A stretch of DNA of 64,000 bases from Liolophura sinensis (lineage: Eukaryota > Mollusca > Polyplacophora > Chitonida > Chitonidae). The stretch covers positions 70,956,028 through 71,020,027 of the forward strand of contig NC_088295.1 of assembly GCF_032854445.1 (NCBI RefSeq), in the 5' to 3' direction. The notes beneath the pieces are model-generated. The model saw only the letters and a list, made by a program, of their open reading frames with translations. It was not told the origin of the DNA and did no database searches. Made by a program: the position numbers and the translations under genes. This document shows positions 41,401 to 56,400 of the stretch, piece after piece (within the stretch, counting starts at the first letter, position 1; every line of letters starts with the position of its first letter).

Positions 41401-44400
41401 TTTCCAAAGAACTGGGATAGAAATGTGATTCTTTGCTTTCAGAAATACTAATACCTGGCCTGAAATTTAAAAGAATGAGGTGAATTATTTTTCTCATTTT
41501 CTTTTTATCTTCATAGATGTAACCCCTCCAGATGAATTGGCAGGCAGTGTGAATAACTCTGCTTATACAAATTACCTGGCCAGACTAAATATTCATCAAA
41601 GTAGATACGCTGCTTGTATTAAAAGTAGAAACTATAAGAATGAAATAACAGATGAATGGCTGAAGATGGCTGATGGCATCTTTGTGCCGTTTGATTCTGT
41701 GAAGATGGGGAATTTGGAGTATGAAGGATTTACAGCAGTTGGTAAGTGTTAGGTAATTGACAGATGGTGCATGTACTTGTCTGACAATTTATACCATAAA
41801 ACAGGAAGAGAATTATTTATTTATTTGATTGGTGTTTTAATCCGTACTCAAGAATATTTCACTTACGATGGCAGCCACCATTATGGTGGGTGGAAACCGG
41901 GCACAGCCCGGGGGAAACCCACGACCATCCGCAGGTTGCTGCAGACCTTCCCACGTATGGCCGGAGAGGAAGCCAGCATGAGCTGGACTTGAACTCACAG
42001 CGATCCCATTGGTGAGAGACCCCTGGGTCATAACGCTGCGCTAGCGCGCTAACCAACTGAGCCACGGAGGCCCCAGGAAGAGAATATGTCTGACTTATCA
42101 TAACTTATCATCTTTCTTGTGTCAGATGTTTTTTCCAGAGCATGATTTCCCCATTTGTAAGAGCAGATGAAACATTACCTGAAAATATTAAAAATAAATT
42201 GACTAATGACTTGAATGTTTTAAATATTATGAAACTTTCCAATCACGAGTTTGTTTCATGCGGACTCTTTGTATTTCCCCATCAGACCTGAGTGCTGTGA
42301 AGCTACCAGATGTGATCCTGTTGAGTTATCCCCTGATGATGGCACTGAACGACAGTGTACTGAGGATTGAACTGGAGCGATACTCCAACCTCACACACTC
42401 AGACTCTGTTATGGCATGGGCTATGTTTGCCATCAACTGGCTTGAGCTGGGGGACTTACAACAAGCAGAAGATGCTTTCAAAAACAGCTACCTGTCCTTG
42501 GTGAAAGAGCCTTTCAAGGTGAATACTAGGTTTGGTTCAGTGTTTCCCTTCCGGATACTTCATGTTATTTATTTGTTTATTCATTTCATAGGGTGTTTTA
42601 TGCCGTACCCAGGAATAATTACCTTCCAAATGCCTGGTGGCATATAGGCTTGCAGGTCAGTAGAAAGATTTGACTGATAAACAGGAACCTTCTTCCTCGA
42701 CTCAGGGTACCTTGTGAATACCACGGACTGATGTATGTTTGGGTTAGTGTTAGGTTAAATGTGTTTAAAATTGAAATGTGATCAAATACCATTCATTGGT
42801 GAATGTTTTCTTCAGATGTCTTCAGTTGATGCCTATTTCATATAGGTAGATGCATGGGCCAAATAAGCAGGGAGAAAATTTGTTTGCATTTATTTGCAGT
42901 ATATGAGAGGAACAGTTTATAGTGAAAGTGTCTTGCATAATCTATGAATTGTTGTTATATGAATTACGCACAGTTTTGCTGTCTTACACATTACAGGCAC
43001 TGTTGTATAACAATGATGCCATCAGAGCTCTCAAGATGTTCTTATGGTATAGATTGTTCCCGTCTTGACATGTACATGTAACCAGTCATGGTTATGTTGT
43101 GTGTTTGTCACTGCATGTTGTAGGTGTGGCAGTCATCCCTATCAGATGTGGGGCATACCAACTCTCTTGTGGCCATGTCCAGCTTCCTTCAGGCTCTGAT
43201 ATTTGGTTATGGTGGAGTTCGGCTGAAAACTGACCACTTGGAGGTTAATCCCAAGCTACCATCTAACCTGACAGGCATGAAGATGAAGGACTTAGACTAC
43301 CTGGGTAACAGCATTGATATTGAAATCATGGAGGAGACAGTACGAGTGATGATCAGAAGAATGTCTGCAAAACAGCTGTATATATCCAGGGATATTGGAC
43401 AAAAGCTGGAGATAGTAGCCAAGCTTGAAGAAGGTATTTTAGAGGAACTGTTACCATAGTATTGAAATGTCATCCAGTGGTGTGAAGACACCAGACATGA
43501 TGCCATGTATATATTATCTTTAAACATAAGCATATTAACTATTACTAAAATATAAAGTACGTGTGTGTGTGTCTTTTTTTGTTTCAGATATCATTCCAAA
43601 ATATATGTTAACTAGTCTTATACATTTTAGCAAATTATGATCAAACTGCATGTATGCTTTCTTGTTTTTCTGGCTGTTGTTGATAGTTTTGAATATTGTT
43701 CCTTGTTTCAGGTGTAGAAATCATTCTGTCCAGAACCCGGTTTTACATTTTTACATCGAATGTGACAGAATGTCCTGTTTCTATGGGTATGTGATTAGAG
43801 TTGGTTACCATTGATATATTTCTTACATTTGGCGTTGTTCTTTCATCCTCTAATGATGTTTGTATATGATTCTACACAGAATCTGTTGCCATCCTGTTAA
43901 ATTTTGTTCATGATAGCTTAAGTTATTCTAAAAATCACTTTATCCTGATTTGCTAGAAATAAAATTTGTGTGAAACTCGCTGGGTTTTTTATTCAGGATG
44001 TTTGTTAGGTACCTGGCAATAAATGATTATGAATGGTCCCCAGATAGTCAGTTTTCCTCCACTGGCACTCATAAACCTGACCCTCTTTCTAGAAGTGAAA
44101 ATTCCTGAGTATACCAGTCAAATAAAGATAAATAATAAGTTTTCATGTATGAAGTATGTCAAATGAAAGAACATTTAACACTGTGAAATGAGAAACGCAG
44201 TTCCTTCAACCTAGTTAAATGCATTTGAAACTTTATATTCTTCAGTGGCCTTTTCTGACCACACAGTATTTTGTCTGAAGACGTCACATCAGGTTCTTGC
44301 ACCGTGCAGCATAATGGACAGCTAGATTTCATTGTTCAAAATGCATATATGCATGTATATGTTTGAATTTGATTTTTAAAAGAATTTTACTCAGTTGGAA

Positions 44401-47400
44401 AAATTCTAAAAAAATCAGACTACCGGTATTTTGCTCTTGGACAGTGTTTAATGATCTTTGATCTGATATGTACTTCATTTTACTGTTTTCTTTGCCTTTA
44501 AAACAGGAATCATTAGTAAAATGTTATTTCTTTTGACCCATTTTCAAGGACATACCATGGCTTTGGTAGGTTAGCTGTATTTTACCTTTGTTTTTTTTGT
44601 TTGCTTTGTCAGGAACATCCTATGTGCCTATGGTAATGAGATCTGAGTGGGGAGCTATGAGTCCACGATCTCCTGTCAGTGTTGTGAACCCAGCTGAGAG
44701 GGTGATTGTGTACCAGACAGCAGGTTCCAGGTGTACAGACAAGAGCGCTTGTATAAAGGAAGTCAACTCTCTGCAGGTAGTTCTCATTTCAGGAGAATGG
44801 CTATCTTTTTTTTTTGTCAGAGAACTTTTTGGTATTGCTGTTTACATATATGTACACATGTGCACATGTATATAAATATTTATTTTCTCAAAATAATTAT
44901 GGACCAGGTAAAGTGCTAAAATATTAAGATGATTTGATGACGATGTTGATGTTTTAATAGGCAGGTTAGTTTTACTTGTTTTTATCCCAAACATTTTATT
45001 TGATTGGTGTTAACTGGGGTACTCAAGAATATTTCACTTATCTGAGAGTGGTGAGGGAGGAAACCAGGCAGAGCCTGGGGAAACACACAACCATGCGACC
45101 ACAGTGCATGCCCAAACACTTAAATTTCTGGACAAGAGAGGTGGAGCATTACCTGCGCTGTTTGTATCTTAGTTTGACATTTTTTTACATTTATTGGTGT
45201 AGAAGTTAAAAATGAGAATTCTATTCTGCAGTATACATGTACATGGTATACATGTATACATGTATACATGTACATGGAAGTACAATATTAACAATAGCTA
45301 ATATGTTGATATTAATCATTGATAAAATCAGCGCAAGAAACATTCATTTCTTCATGCATGTTGTTTTCAGATGAAGGACATGAAGGATGGTAAGCTGTCT
45401 GATGTAGCGTACAACTTTTTGGTTGGGGAGGATGGTCGTGTGTATGAGGGTCGAGGCTGGGAAACCCTGGCTCACTTCCCCACCGGCTCTGCCATTGACA
45501 ACTTAGGTAAGCCATGCTTAGTCTAGGTGTACACTAGAATATACCAGCTGTTCACACTGTTTATGATAATTAGCGTGTACCATGTACATTTACGGTGTTG
45601 ATATGGTACTGAATTTGTATTAAGACCCCACTTATTTACATTGCTGTGTGAGAAACTTTTATGAGTGATTATCAAGTTGATTTTATTTATTTTTATTTTG
45701 ATTGGTGTTTTACACCGTTCTCAAGAATATTTCACTGATATGACAGCAGCCAACATTATGGTAAGGTGGTTTTAGAGCCTTCATGCACAAGTGTGTGAGA
45801 TTGTCGCTAAAAACTAACCTCTGTGAAGTCCTGTAACCTATCAGTGTCTCTATTCTACATACAGTTTCTCTGTTACATGAAGTCTGCATTATTGTGTACC
45901 TGGGGTTGTATTGTTACAAATATTGGAATTATGAGAGACTTCACTAGTTGAAGTCTTTGATAATGTTCTGTTACATGTTTGGCTATGTTGTTCCAGCTAT
46001 TGGAGTGATGGGAGACTTCATGTGTGAGTTCCCATCTGATCTGGCCATGGTTGCTCTCAGACAGTTGATTAAAAACGGAGTAGAGAGGTAAACATTTTGT
46101 TTGCTCTTAAAATTGCCCAAAATTGTACAATTACCTTGTTGCAGTAACAGTAACTGACCATATTCAGTGATATGTGTGGCTTGTTGTATAAATTAGCTTT
46201 TGTCTCCAGCAGATGGCATATTAAATTTGAATGAAGATCTGTATTTCAAATGCTGAGACTAGACCAGCATAAATGAATTCTGATAGTTTACTGTGAGTGG
46301 GTGTCATGTGACATGTTTTCTGTTGTAGGGGATATATTCATTGGAACTACACACTTCTTGGAGGACGGCAGTTAGATAATATACACAATCTCATTACAAC
46401 AGAGGATCGGCTTCTGTGTCAACTATCGAAATCTGTACACTGGGTAAGAGGGAAGTTTTAATTCTGATGTGTGAAAATCTGCATGCTTAGTATATTAAAA
46501 CTTTCAAGACGTATCTCTCAAAACCTCTCTGAGGGCTGGATATATGGTATAACTTTTAATATTAACAGTTACATAGAAATTTACTTTACATGAGTGTCAA
46601 CTGTTTAATTGTTTCACACACTGATGGTATTACAGCATTATCACAGTGTCAGTAATAACATGTGGACGATTTACAATACAGGAGCCATACCAGTATGGTG
46701 GGATGTTTGTGAAACCAAAGTGTGACAGGAAATGTGAACGACCATTTCAAACACCTGAAAGCCGCTTCCATGATATTAGTGAAAAGGCGACATTATTTGA
46801 AACAGACAAGTGAGTGAAATTATGTTTTATGTTTTTGCCTTTATTCAGGAAAGTTTTTCACTTAATTTCCTCATTTAATATTTGCTGATGTGACAGCACC
46901 TGGGCCATTTCTTTCCATGAGTGCATATGATAGACTTAAGGATGTTTCATAGATCTGAACAAACACGAAAAACATTCATGATTCAGCACTTTGAATGCTA
47001 CTTCAGGTTTCTGTGTTCCATTGTTCTTTTTAAACTTGTTTACACATACATGTACATGTAAGTGAGTGAGTGCTTGGGGTTTAGCACATGAACATATAAG
47101 TTCAGATTATATGTTTCTCGCTAATGTTTGTAAGTCTTTAATATGTGAGAACTGGAACGAGTACATGTATATGGTGTGTTGATCTGTTATACAGGCTGCC
47201 TACTCTCATGGACTCTGATGAAGTGGATTTCAACTACATGGCCTCTGTGGGGAATGGTCATTTGTCCACTGTTGTGTACAGCCCCACTGTGTATGTGAAT
47301 GGCCTGTACAATGGACCTACAGGTACATGTATTGACTTTATTCCTGTGTGAATAACTTACATGTAGGTGTATTAACAATGTAGTAAGTTATTGTTTAGCA

Positions 47401-50400
47401 AATCAACATAAACTTTCTTGTCATGGGGTGTACTATAAAACACTGATAGTTACTTACATATTCTCAAATTATCCATTTGTATTGTTATAGTGTAAAGACA
47501 ATCCCACTGGCTGGCCACAGTCAGTCCACAGTTAATTTTCCATTCCATTTCCATTCATATCAACAATGTTCCATGTTTGACTCTTCCTAGGCTGGAGTCA
47601 CCGTGCCCGGATACCCGCGCTCAATGCTATCCGTGTTAACTTCACTGATACCCCCGAAAATCATGTGAAAAGGAAATTTGCCCTTGATGTTGAGAGAGGT
47701 TAGTGGGCTGAGACTAGTTAATTCTTCATTGGTAGATTTAGCAAATGGCTGACCAGTATTGGTGTGAAGTCTAGAACTGCTTTTAGTGAGATTAGATTAG
47801 TGTTTTTACTTTTGTTGATCCATTTTTTTTTCCACACATAATCCTCTATGCTGTTAACTAAGCAAAATATTGAGTATGGCCAAAGAAACAAGTGAAATAT
47901 TGAGTATGGCCAGAGACCCAAGTGAAATCCTTGTTCACAGAAATATTGAGTATGGCCAAACACACAAGTGAAATCCTCGTTCACAGAAATATTGAGTATG
48001 GCCAAACACACAAGTGAAATCCTTGTTCACATAAATATTGAGTATGGCCAAACACACAAGTGAAATCCTTGTTCACATAAATATTGATTACAGCCAAACA
48101 TACAAGTGAAATCCTTGCTCACAGAAAAAATGAGTGCGGCCAAACACACAAGTGAAATCCTTGTACACAGAATAATGAACAACAGTGACAAATACATGTA
48201 TGTGTCAATCAGTACCGTAATTGTTGTTTCAGGTGCAATCTGACCAGGATATTGAACTAAATGCTCTTAATTTGGTTACGTGAGAGGGATGTGAAATTTG
48301 CGTTGTGTTGGCTTAATTTGCTCTTATGGGATCACTGCAATACTATAATGCCATTAATAATTGGCTGAGTCAGTTTTATATTTATTTAATTTTAATTTTT
48401 CAGTAATGTATCAAATTACTCTCACCTATTTGCTTTAAATTTCTAGCGGTGTTTGAAGAGAAAATCCTGTCCCCGAAGATCCATGTCTTACAAAGGACGT
48501 ACGCTCATCAATTTTACACTCGCCTCCTGATCACAGAGATACACGTCCAGAGACGCCCAGGTGTCCGGGGAGACGTGACTTTTGACCTGGACTTAAACAT
48601 AGGAGGAGCAAGCAAGGACATTACCTTTAATGCATTTGAGAACGTCACGAATGATCAGATAAAGGAGTGAGTCCGATTGAACTTTTTTGAGAACGGTCTG
48701 TGTTTCAATATCACTACAATCAGACCTAAAAAATTCCACCCCTATAGACCTATACTAGCCAGTGACTATCTAGATGTGTGAAAGTAGCTACTCCCAGCCC
48801 ATTGGATGATCTGCCTCAGGTGGTAGAGGTAAAGCCTTCCTACTGACAAGAGTTGTCATTTCATCAAACAAATGACTGAAAGAGCTGACTTGACTTCCCA
48901 AAACTATGGAAGTAAGAATTTGATTGATTCAACAGCAGAAGGGCTGAGAGTTGGTCTCCTTCAGATCTAGTGAGTGACAAGCCAATATGAGTGACTTCTA
49001 GGAATGACTTCCGTGAGATTAGTTTATAGTTGTACTGACCCAAGTTTTTTTCACCCATAATCTGTTGTCTGTTTTGTCATTGAGTATGGGAAAACAATCA
49101 CGCATGACGTGTTTACACCCAGGGAATTACATTCCATGTGCACTGTGCTTCAAGTGTATATGAAAATGATATATTTGTTGCAGATGTGATTGTGTCTATC
49201 ATCATGGGCGCACTAATGAGGCAGAGATAAATGGCACTGCCCTCCAGGACATTCACCTCTATTGGAACAAGCGTCCTGAGTCCGTGACCTTGCCGGCTGA
49301 CCTTGAAACATACGTGTGGATTTACCTGACAGCTATGGATCAGAATCGCGGAGTGGCCGAGGAATCCATGAAGGCTGGTTTGCATAGGCTGCGTGAAGGG
49401 GATCAGGTTCTCTTCGAGAAACATGTGCAGGCTTGGAAATTACGCTGGGATAGAGGTCGAATTGAAGTTGATGGCGATGTCTATCTTAGTAAGCGAATCT
49501 ACGGCTCTTTTTATTACCTCCTAAGTTTTCTCCCTGCGTCTGATCCATACATCACACCTAATCAGTTCTATGGTCTCAGTCCAGGTGGTCTGGCAAATGG
49601 TGCCAACTGGACAGACTATCAGGGTCACGTGTTCTGGGACATGGAGACCTGGATGTATCCCACAATGCTCATGTTCCACCCAGAACTTGCCAAGGAGATG
49701 CTGTCATACAGGATTCATGGGATGAAGTATGCAGAAATGAGGGCCAAAGAAGGGAACTATTCTGGTTTGAGGTTCCCCTGGGAGAGCGCTTTCACAGGAT
49801 ATGAACAGACGCCAGATATCTGTGTGCCATGCCGAGAAAACCAACTTCACATCACAGGAGACATCGCACTGGCTGCACGACAATACCTAACCTTGACACG
49901 TGACTTTCAGTGGCTCAAGCGAGAGAAAGGTTACGAGTTTATCCGTGGAATGGCTGACTTTTGGAGGTCACGACCCACATGGAATGCCACAAAACAGGCT
50001 TATGATGTGAATGGTAATGATTGGTCTTCGTTGTTTTAAAGCTGTAATCCTAATAAATACAGTACAGTAAATCACATATATTTTCATGGATTTTTTCTTC
50101 CACTAATGAACCAGCTATACTAAAAAAAAAAAAAAAACCTGGGTGGCAAATTTTATTTGATCATTAGCACTTCCACACTTTAAATTTTTTTCCCCAACTA
50201 ATCAACCCTCTGCACTACACAGCAGGATGATTAGTTCATGTTAAACAGGTAATAGCCGAATAAAGGTTAAAATAATCGTAGTAGTCTTTCTGTCTCTGGA
50301 TGTAATAATTGAAATATAATATTTTTCAAACTTGAAATATCTGCAACATCAAATAAACTGAAATTGAACTGAATCTGGCAGACTGAGTTATCATTTTGCC

Positions 50401-53400
50401 TACATATACAGGTGTGATGCCTCCAGATGAACATGCTCAGAGTATCAACAATTCAGTGTACACGAATGTTGGGGCAAAACTCAGTGTACACTTTGCCAGG
50501 TACGCAGCATGTCTCTTGGGGATGAATGCCACAGAGGAAGTGCCTGATGATTGGTTAGAAGTAGCAGATAAACTCTATTTGCCATTTAACAGTAAAGGCC
50601 AATATCACCCAGAGTTTGAAGGATTTGAACAGTGGACAGGTCAGTTCACTTTATTCTTCATTTTTCCAATATTGTTTTTCATGGTTGTTTCTGATTGCAT
50701 CAAACTTGAATCTTAATGGTTAACATTCACATGGTTTTCAGAGAAAAGATTTTAAAAACCATGTTTCCACCAGAGTTTAACCTTACAATTAATGTCAAAG
50801 CAAGTAATGATTTCTTACAAATTATTTTCTCCTCTGTGACAGTCTGTTGTGTTACCACATACTTATGAAATAAATACCTGTATAACAATTCTTTGTGACT
50901 TTAACTCGAACTACCACCTGAATTGAAATAACCATGAGAAATTTCTTTGCTGCTGTTTTCCAATGTTAATCTATCATGTATTCGACATACTAGATGAGAG
51001 AGGAATTAAACAAGCAGACGCCATCCTGCTGGGCTACCCTCAGATGTGGCCAATGAGTCCTGAGGTCAGAAGGAATGACCTTGAGATGTATGAGAAGATA
51101 ACAAACCCACTCGGGCCAGCCATGACCTGGGGAATGTATGCTATTGGTTGGCTGGAGTTAGGGGATGAGGCCAGAGCTAGAGAACTCTTCTGGAGGAGCT
51201 ACAAGCTTTACGTGCGAGAACCATTCAAGGTTTGTTCAGTTTCTTAACCTTTCATGTGAACATTCCTTTCTGTGCAAGACATGTAAACACAAAAATGGAA
51301 TAAGTATAAAGTTTAGAGATGAATGGGCTTAAAGCAGAGTTTGACAACACGGATTCAAAACAGGCAACTCAGGTTTGTTAGAACATGTACATATAATGTT
51401 TAGTATAATATGTGTTAGTTCTGGATGTAAATGTCAATATTTTGACTCCAGATTTTGGTGTTTAACACTGTAAACGTTACTAGTGCTTATGTTGTGGAAA
51501 ATGTGAATGAAATTCTGTTTTGACATAAATAGCCAATGGTTTTCCTAGAAATTTAATGGCATCGATCTCCATATTTCCAATCTTATATTTTTAAAGGAGA
51601 TACCCAAAAACTTTATTTTCACATTAAATGATGACTAGATCATAACAATATTTATGCTGTGTTAGTCTGTAAACTGCATTTAAAAATATATTATCTTGGC
51701 TAGTTCTATTTAAAAAATTCCATTAAAGTTGGACCATCTGCCTATCTTGTCGACCGCAGAGCGGTGGCCGACGACGTCATGCCAGTAACATCTGCCAGGA
51801 TTATGTATTGAAAAACCCTGCAAAGCATTACCAAATCCATGCATTAGGCTTACCTGCTGTGTGCTTTTCCAGAATTAGCCATTGTATAAATGAATCTATA
51901 GTTACCCCTACATGTACACCTCATAATTAGCACACTGAAAATCATATAAGTAGAACAGCTTTGCAGCAAATATTTTGAAAAATACAGAAGTTGTTGTAGA
52001 TCCTTGAAAAGCGTGTACACCATAGTGACTGGGTGATACGATGACCGATTTTCACTCACGTACCTGCCACTGTAGATAATGCAGCTGCAGTCCCATCTGG
52101 TTTGTCTGCCACAAATTGGACATGGACATCCCGTGGAGAATGTAGCATGGTTTCACGGTCCACAGTCTATAAATCTTTATAACCAAGTTGAGCTATAGAC
52201 CTACTGGTGGCAACATGAGGATTGACACGACGCAAGGATCCATGCTGTCAGACCAGTGGATTGTGAGTTGTAGTGACGAGATAGAAAAGTCTTTTGCTCA
52301 ACGCTGGTGAAAGTAACAATCGAGCTAATCTTTTATGTTTAACTTTGTATTGCCGACAAAAATCAATAAGGCTTGAACTATATTGAATGGAAACAGTGAT
52401 TGGTAAAGACATCTAAATGCCAACTTAAACTTAGTCTGAGTCCAGTTATGGGCATCACGGTACGGCATGCTGTGAGGTATCACGCCTGCGTGGTGTGAAC
52501 AGTAGGTTATTGGCTCCCTACAGTTCGTGTCACAGCCTGCTGCTTCAAACAAGCAAGTAACTAAACAGCTTCCATTGAAAATCCCGGCTTCTTTTCTTTT
52601 TCATTTGTCTTTTTGGGAGTTAAATCAGCCTTTTCTTTTAAAGGTAGAATTAACAAGTCTCAGACACGTACGACTACAATCGATCAAGGGTGTTCACGAT
52701 GAGACATCTGGTTCATATTTTCTCAGTCTGTGTCAGTTTAGACCATGTGAAACTTTACAGTATCCTGTGTTGTGTTACTGCAGGCGCAAGCCACACTTAG
52801 GCATGGATTGTACCGGTCACAAGGTCAAGGATGGCTTGATCATAGTGCTGTAGAGGTTTGATCACAAAATTCTACTGTTTTTCTTCCCTTTTCGACATTT
52901 TAAACAATCAAAATGGATTCAGGGGACAAACTATGTATAAGCAGTTTGGAAAGCCCAGCATTGGGGTTCTGCTTTAGGTCACTGACATTTTGCTGTGTCA
53001 TGGTGTCAGCAACATTTCGTTGGTTGCGTCACAATTCCCATGCGATGACACTACAGTCTTTGTGATGTCACCTTGCGCATCCATTTCAGTGTAATGAGAT
53101 TGGACCACAAGCATGGGTATTACTTTCATACATTAACATTGTCATATGTTGGCCGGCCGGGTCAGCACCATGTTGGAAGGGTATATATATATAATAAAGT
53201 ACATGTATTATCTCACCAGCAGCTGGACCTGGCATATAATACAGATAAACTAATTATAAACACCCATGAGTTAGTGTTTGTACAGTGATGATTTAACCCG
53301 TTGCTGTAGGTCAGTGTCTCGTAGTGATGAAATATCTTCAGCGTTATTCACCCATATTGTGTGCAGATCTGGACAGAGGTGAAGACTGGCCTAGGAGCAG

Positions 53401-56400
53401 TAAACTTTATCACAGGCATGGGAGGCTTCCTGCAGACTGTCTTCTTTGGTTACGGAGGCGCAAGGATACACGTAGAACATTTGTCCTTTGACCCCCGCGT
53501 GCCGCCAGGAAACACTGCTTTACGGTTTGTTGGAGTGGATTATCTGGAGAACTCTTTTGATATGGAAATCACCCATGATAGAGTGCGGATTCTGCCCACG
53601 AAAACCTCCCCCGACTACCCACTAGTACTCAGAATGACGATGTCTAGGGCAGAGTACAAGTTCATCAAAGGTAGGATGAAAGGATTATGTCATCTCTGTT
53701 TATGTAGTTTGAGGGTATAAACTTGCAAGGAACATTTAGCTTAAGCCTTACTTTTTGTTTTTTTTTATTAAATATGATTAAGATCATACAGCTGAGGCTT
53801 GAACTTAAATTTGTACTTGATTTTTTGGTCACAGACAAAGAGCTGTTGTTACCGAGGAAAGCATTTACCTTAAGGACATCTGTGGTGACAGACTGCCCTG
53901 TACCTGAAGGTAAGACCTCTACACTTGCATCTTGTAAACTGGTAGTGCATACTTTTCTCTTGTACATTCGTTTATATGTATTCTATTCTAGTCTATTGTT
54001 TGGTAGCGTTGATTTTGTTTATTTATTTTATCAATGTTTTACGCCATACTCAAGAATATTTCACTGATACGACGGCAGTCAGCATTATGGTGGGCGGAAA
54101 ATCGCTGTGTTTGCAAACAATACAGTAAACCATGCTTGTACATTGTGTGACATTAAGAAATGAAAATGTCCAAATTGTTCCCTTCCCCTCCCGTGGTGGT
54201 ATCTTCAGCTGTTGATATTTGAAATTGCCTGCATTACAATTCCAGGTAGTTCATGTCCCCTCGTTATAGAGCGTTCTTCTTGGGACACTGACCCTCCCAC
54301 CTGGTCAGCCTTAGCTCGCTCACACCCAGCCAAATACGTCATTCTTCATCACACCACCATGGCCAGGTGTTTTAACTACGGGGACTGTAAACAGCAAGCC
54401 AGACTGACAGAGGTCAGAAACTACAAAGCTTGTCTAACATTGGCATTAAATTATTACTACCTAGAGTTCAGACATATATGCTAAATAGCAAGGAATTTGA
54501 TTATATTTATATAATTTGTAATGTTGGTGAAATGCAGTTCTGTCCACATTGATGAACCTGAAACAGTCACTAACATGTAATTATTCTGTGTCATTATTTA
54601 GAGCTTATTACTATCAAGAGTTCAGTATGTGAAGAAATCATAGAATTATAACCTGCATGTTGCAGAACATTTTCTTACATGCCCATGTCTCTTCGTTGTT
54701 GTGACCTACACTGTTTTGTTTATGCATTTACCTATGTACAGATGTACCACAAGGCCTCTATCCCCCAAGGCTTAGGACTGTCAGATGTGGGGTACAGTTT
54801 TCTGGTCGGAGAAGATGGCAGTGTATTTGAGGGAAGGGGTTGGGATGCATCTCTGCCAGACATACTAGGGGACAAAAAGAATTCCATTGGTTTGTTGTGT
54901 TTAGCATACAGAACACAAAGATTACATAATTAGGAGTATAATTTCACAAAAAATGGAGACTTTTAATATTTTTCCTGTGGTAAATATGAACTTAACAGTT
55001 TTCCAAACAAGTTCAAATTTTTTTTGAAAGAAGGTTCCCATATTGAAAGATTAGTTCCTAGCACATTAACATATACTGCAGCCTACTGTGATGTTGAGAT
55101 CCTTTCTACATGACAATTCTTAAAGACTGTTTAATTCATTGTTCATTGCTGTGCTATGATTATTTCTTTGTTGTCTGTCACATTCAAGGCTGTATATTTA
55201 TTCCGACTTTCACATGGAACACAGTGGAGGAAAGCAGCATTTGTATTACATACAAGTACTTGTACAAGGTGTGAAGATATATGTCACACATGATTCATGC
55301 ATCTAAAGTTAGCCATCTCCGATTTCTCCTGGCAGGGATTGGTGCACTTGGGGACTTCTCCTGTGGTGAGCCCAGTGAGAAGTTTCTGGAGGCCATACAG
55401 AGACTGATCAAGTGTGGGGTGGAGAGGTGAGGCTAAAGTGCATCTAAACAATCTAGGCTATGTTTTCTGTATGTGTACATTTCCTACAATCCTGGGAATT
55501 AAGCTTTTAGAGGCATTCTGGCAATTTTCATGTGATTTTTGAATTTTTGCAAGTTGTGAAAGCAGGCCATTGGTTAAATATAGGATATCACAGAAAGATT
55601 TGATTTTTAAAACAAATTCTAAACGGCTCAGTATGTTTTGCTCTCCTTATTTCAAAACTGATCTCACTGTTTTCCTACATCATACTGTGTTGTTGCAAAT
55701 TGTGTTAAAAGTGCCAAAAAAAAATGACCTTGAAAATTTGTCACATTCTACCTGATTATGTTTAAACATTTAGCTGTGAATTGTGAGTTCCTATTGGCCA
55801 TCAAGGTTAAATGCTGGAATTCAGTTCAGTTGTTGCAGGTACACAGGTAGATTAGAAAGAGTTTAAATCCCAGTGATGGGTGATAGTGGAAATCGTGGTA
55901 CAAGGACTGAATTGTTTTGTCAAAGCTGAAAGTGATCGTGTCTCCTTGCAAATAAAACCAGAGATATGGGACTAACACATTCAATATTTCAGTACATGGA
56001 GACAAAACTGATTTAACTGGAAATTATGTAATTGCTACAGGAAAACACAGAAGCACAGAAATGCTGTTTTCTAATTGCTGTAATTTATACTTTGTCATGG
56101 TCAAGAATTTCAAGAAATTTTTCTTCCTCAAATCTTCATTTTGCAGGAAGAAGATTCATCCACATTATCGGGTGATTGGTTTTGATCAGATTCACCATAA
56201 TGATGTTCCGGCTGATCGGCTCCTTTGTGAGATCCAATCTTGGCCACAGTGGGTGAGTATCATGAGTGAAACAAAAGTCTGTGTATAAATGTTCTTACTG
56301 TATGTTTCATATTATGGGCTTATTATGTCTAATGTTACAAATACTGATTCTGTCAGTGGAGGAGAACATGGAAATCTCAGTTTTTCAGTCGCCACATAGA

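Noticed and set aside
41814-42085. Genuine tRNA gene in the head of the SINE
   Set aside because: The A- and B-box-like parts are there, but the cloverleaf is not complete and the sequence continues into the SINE body.
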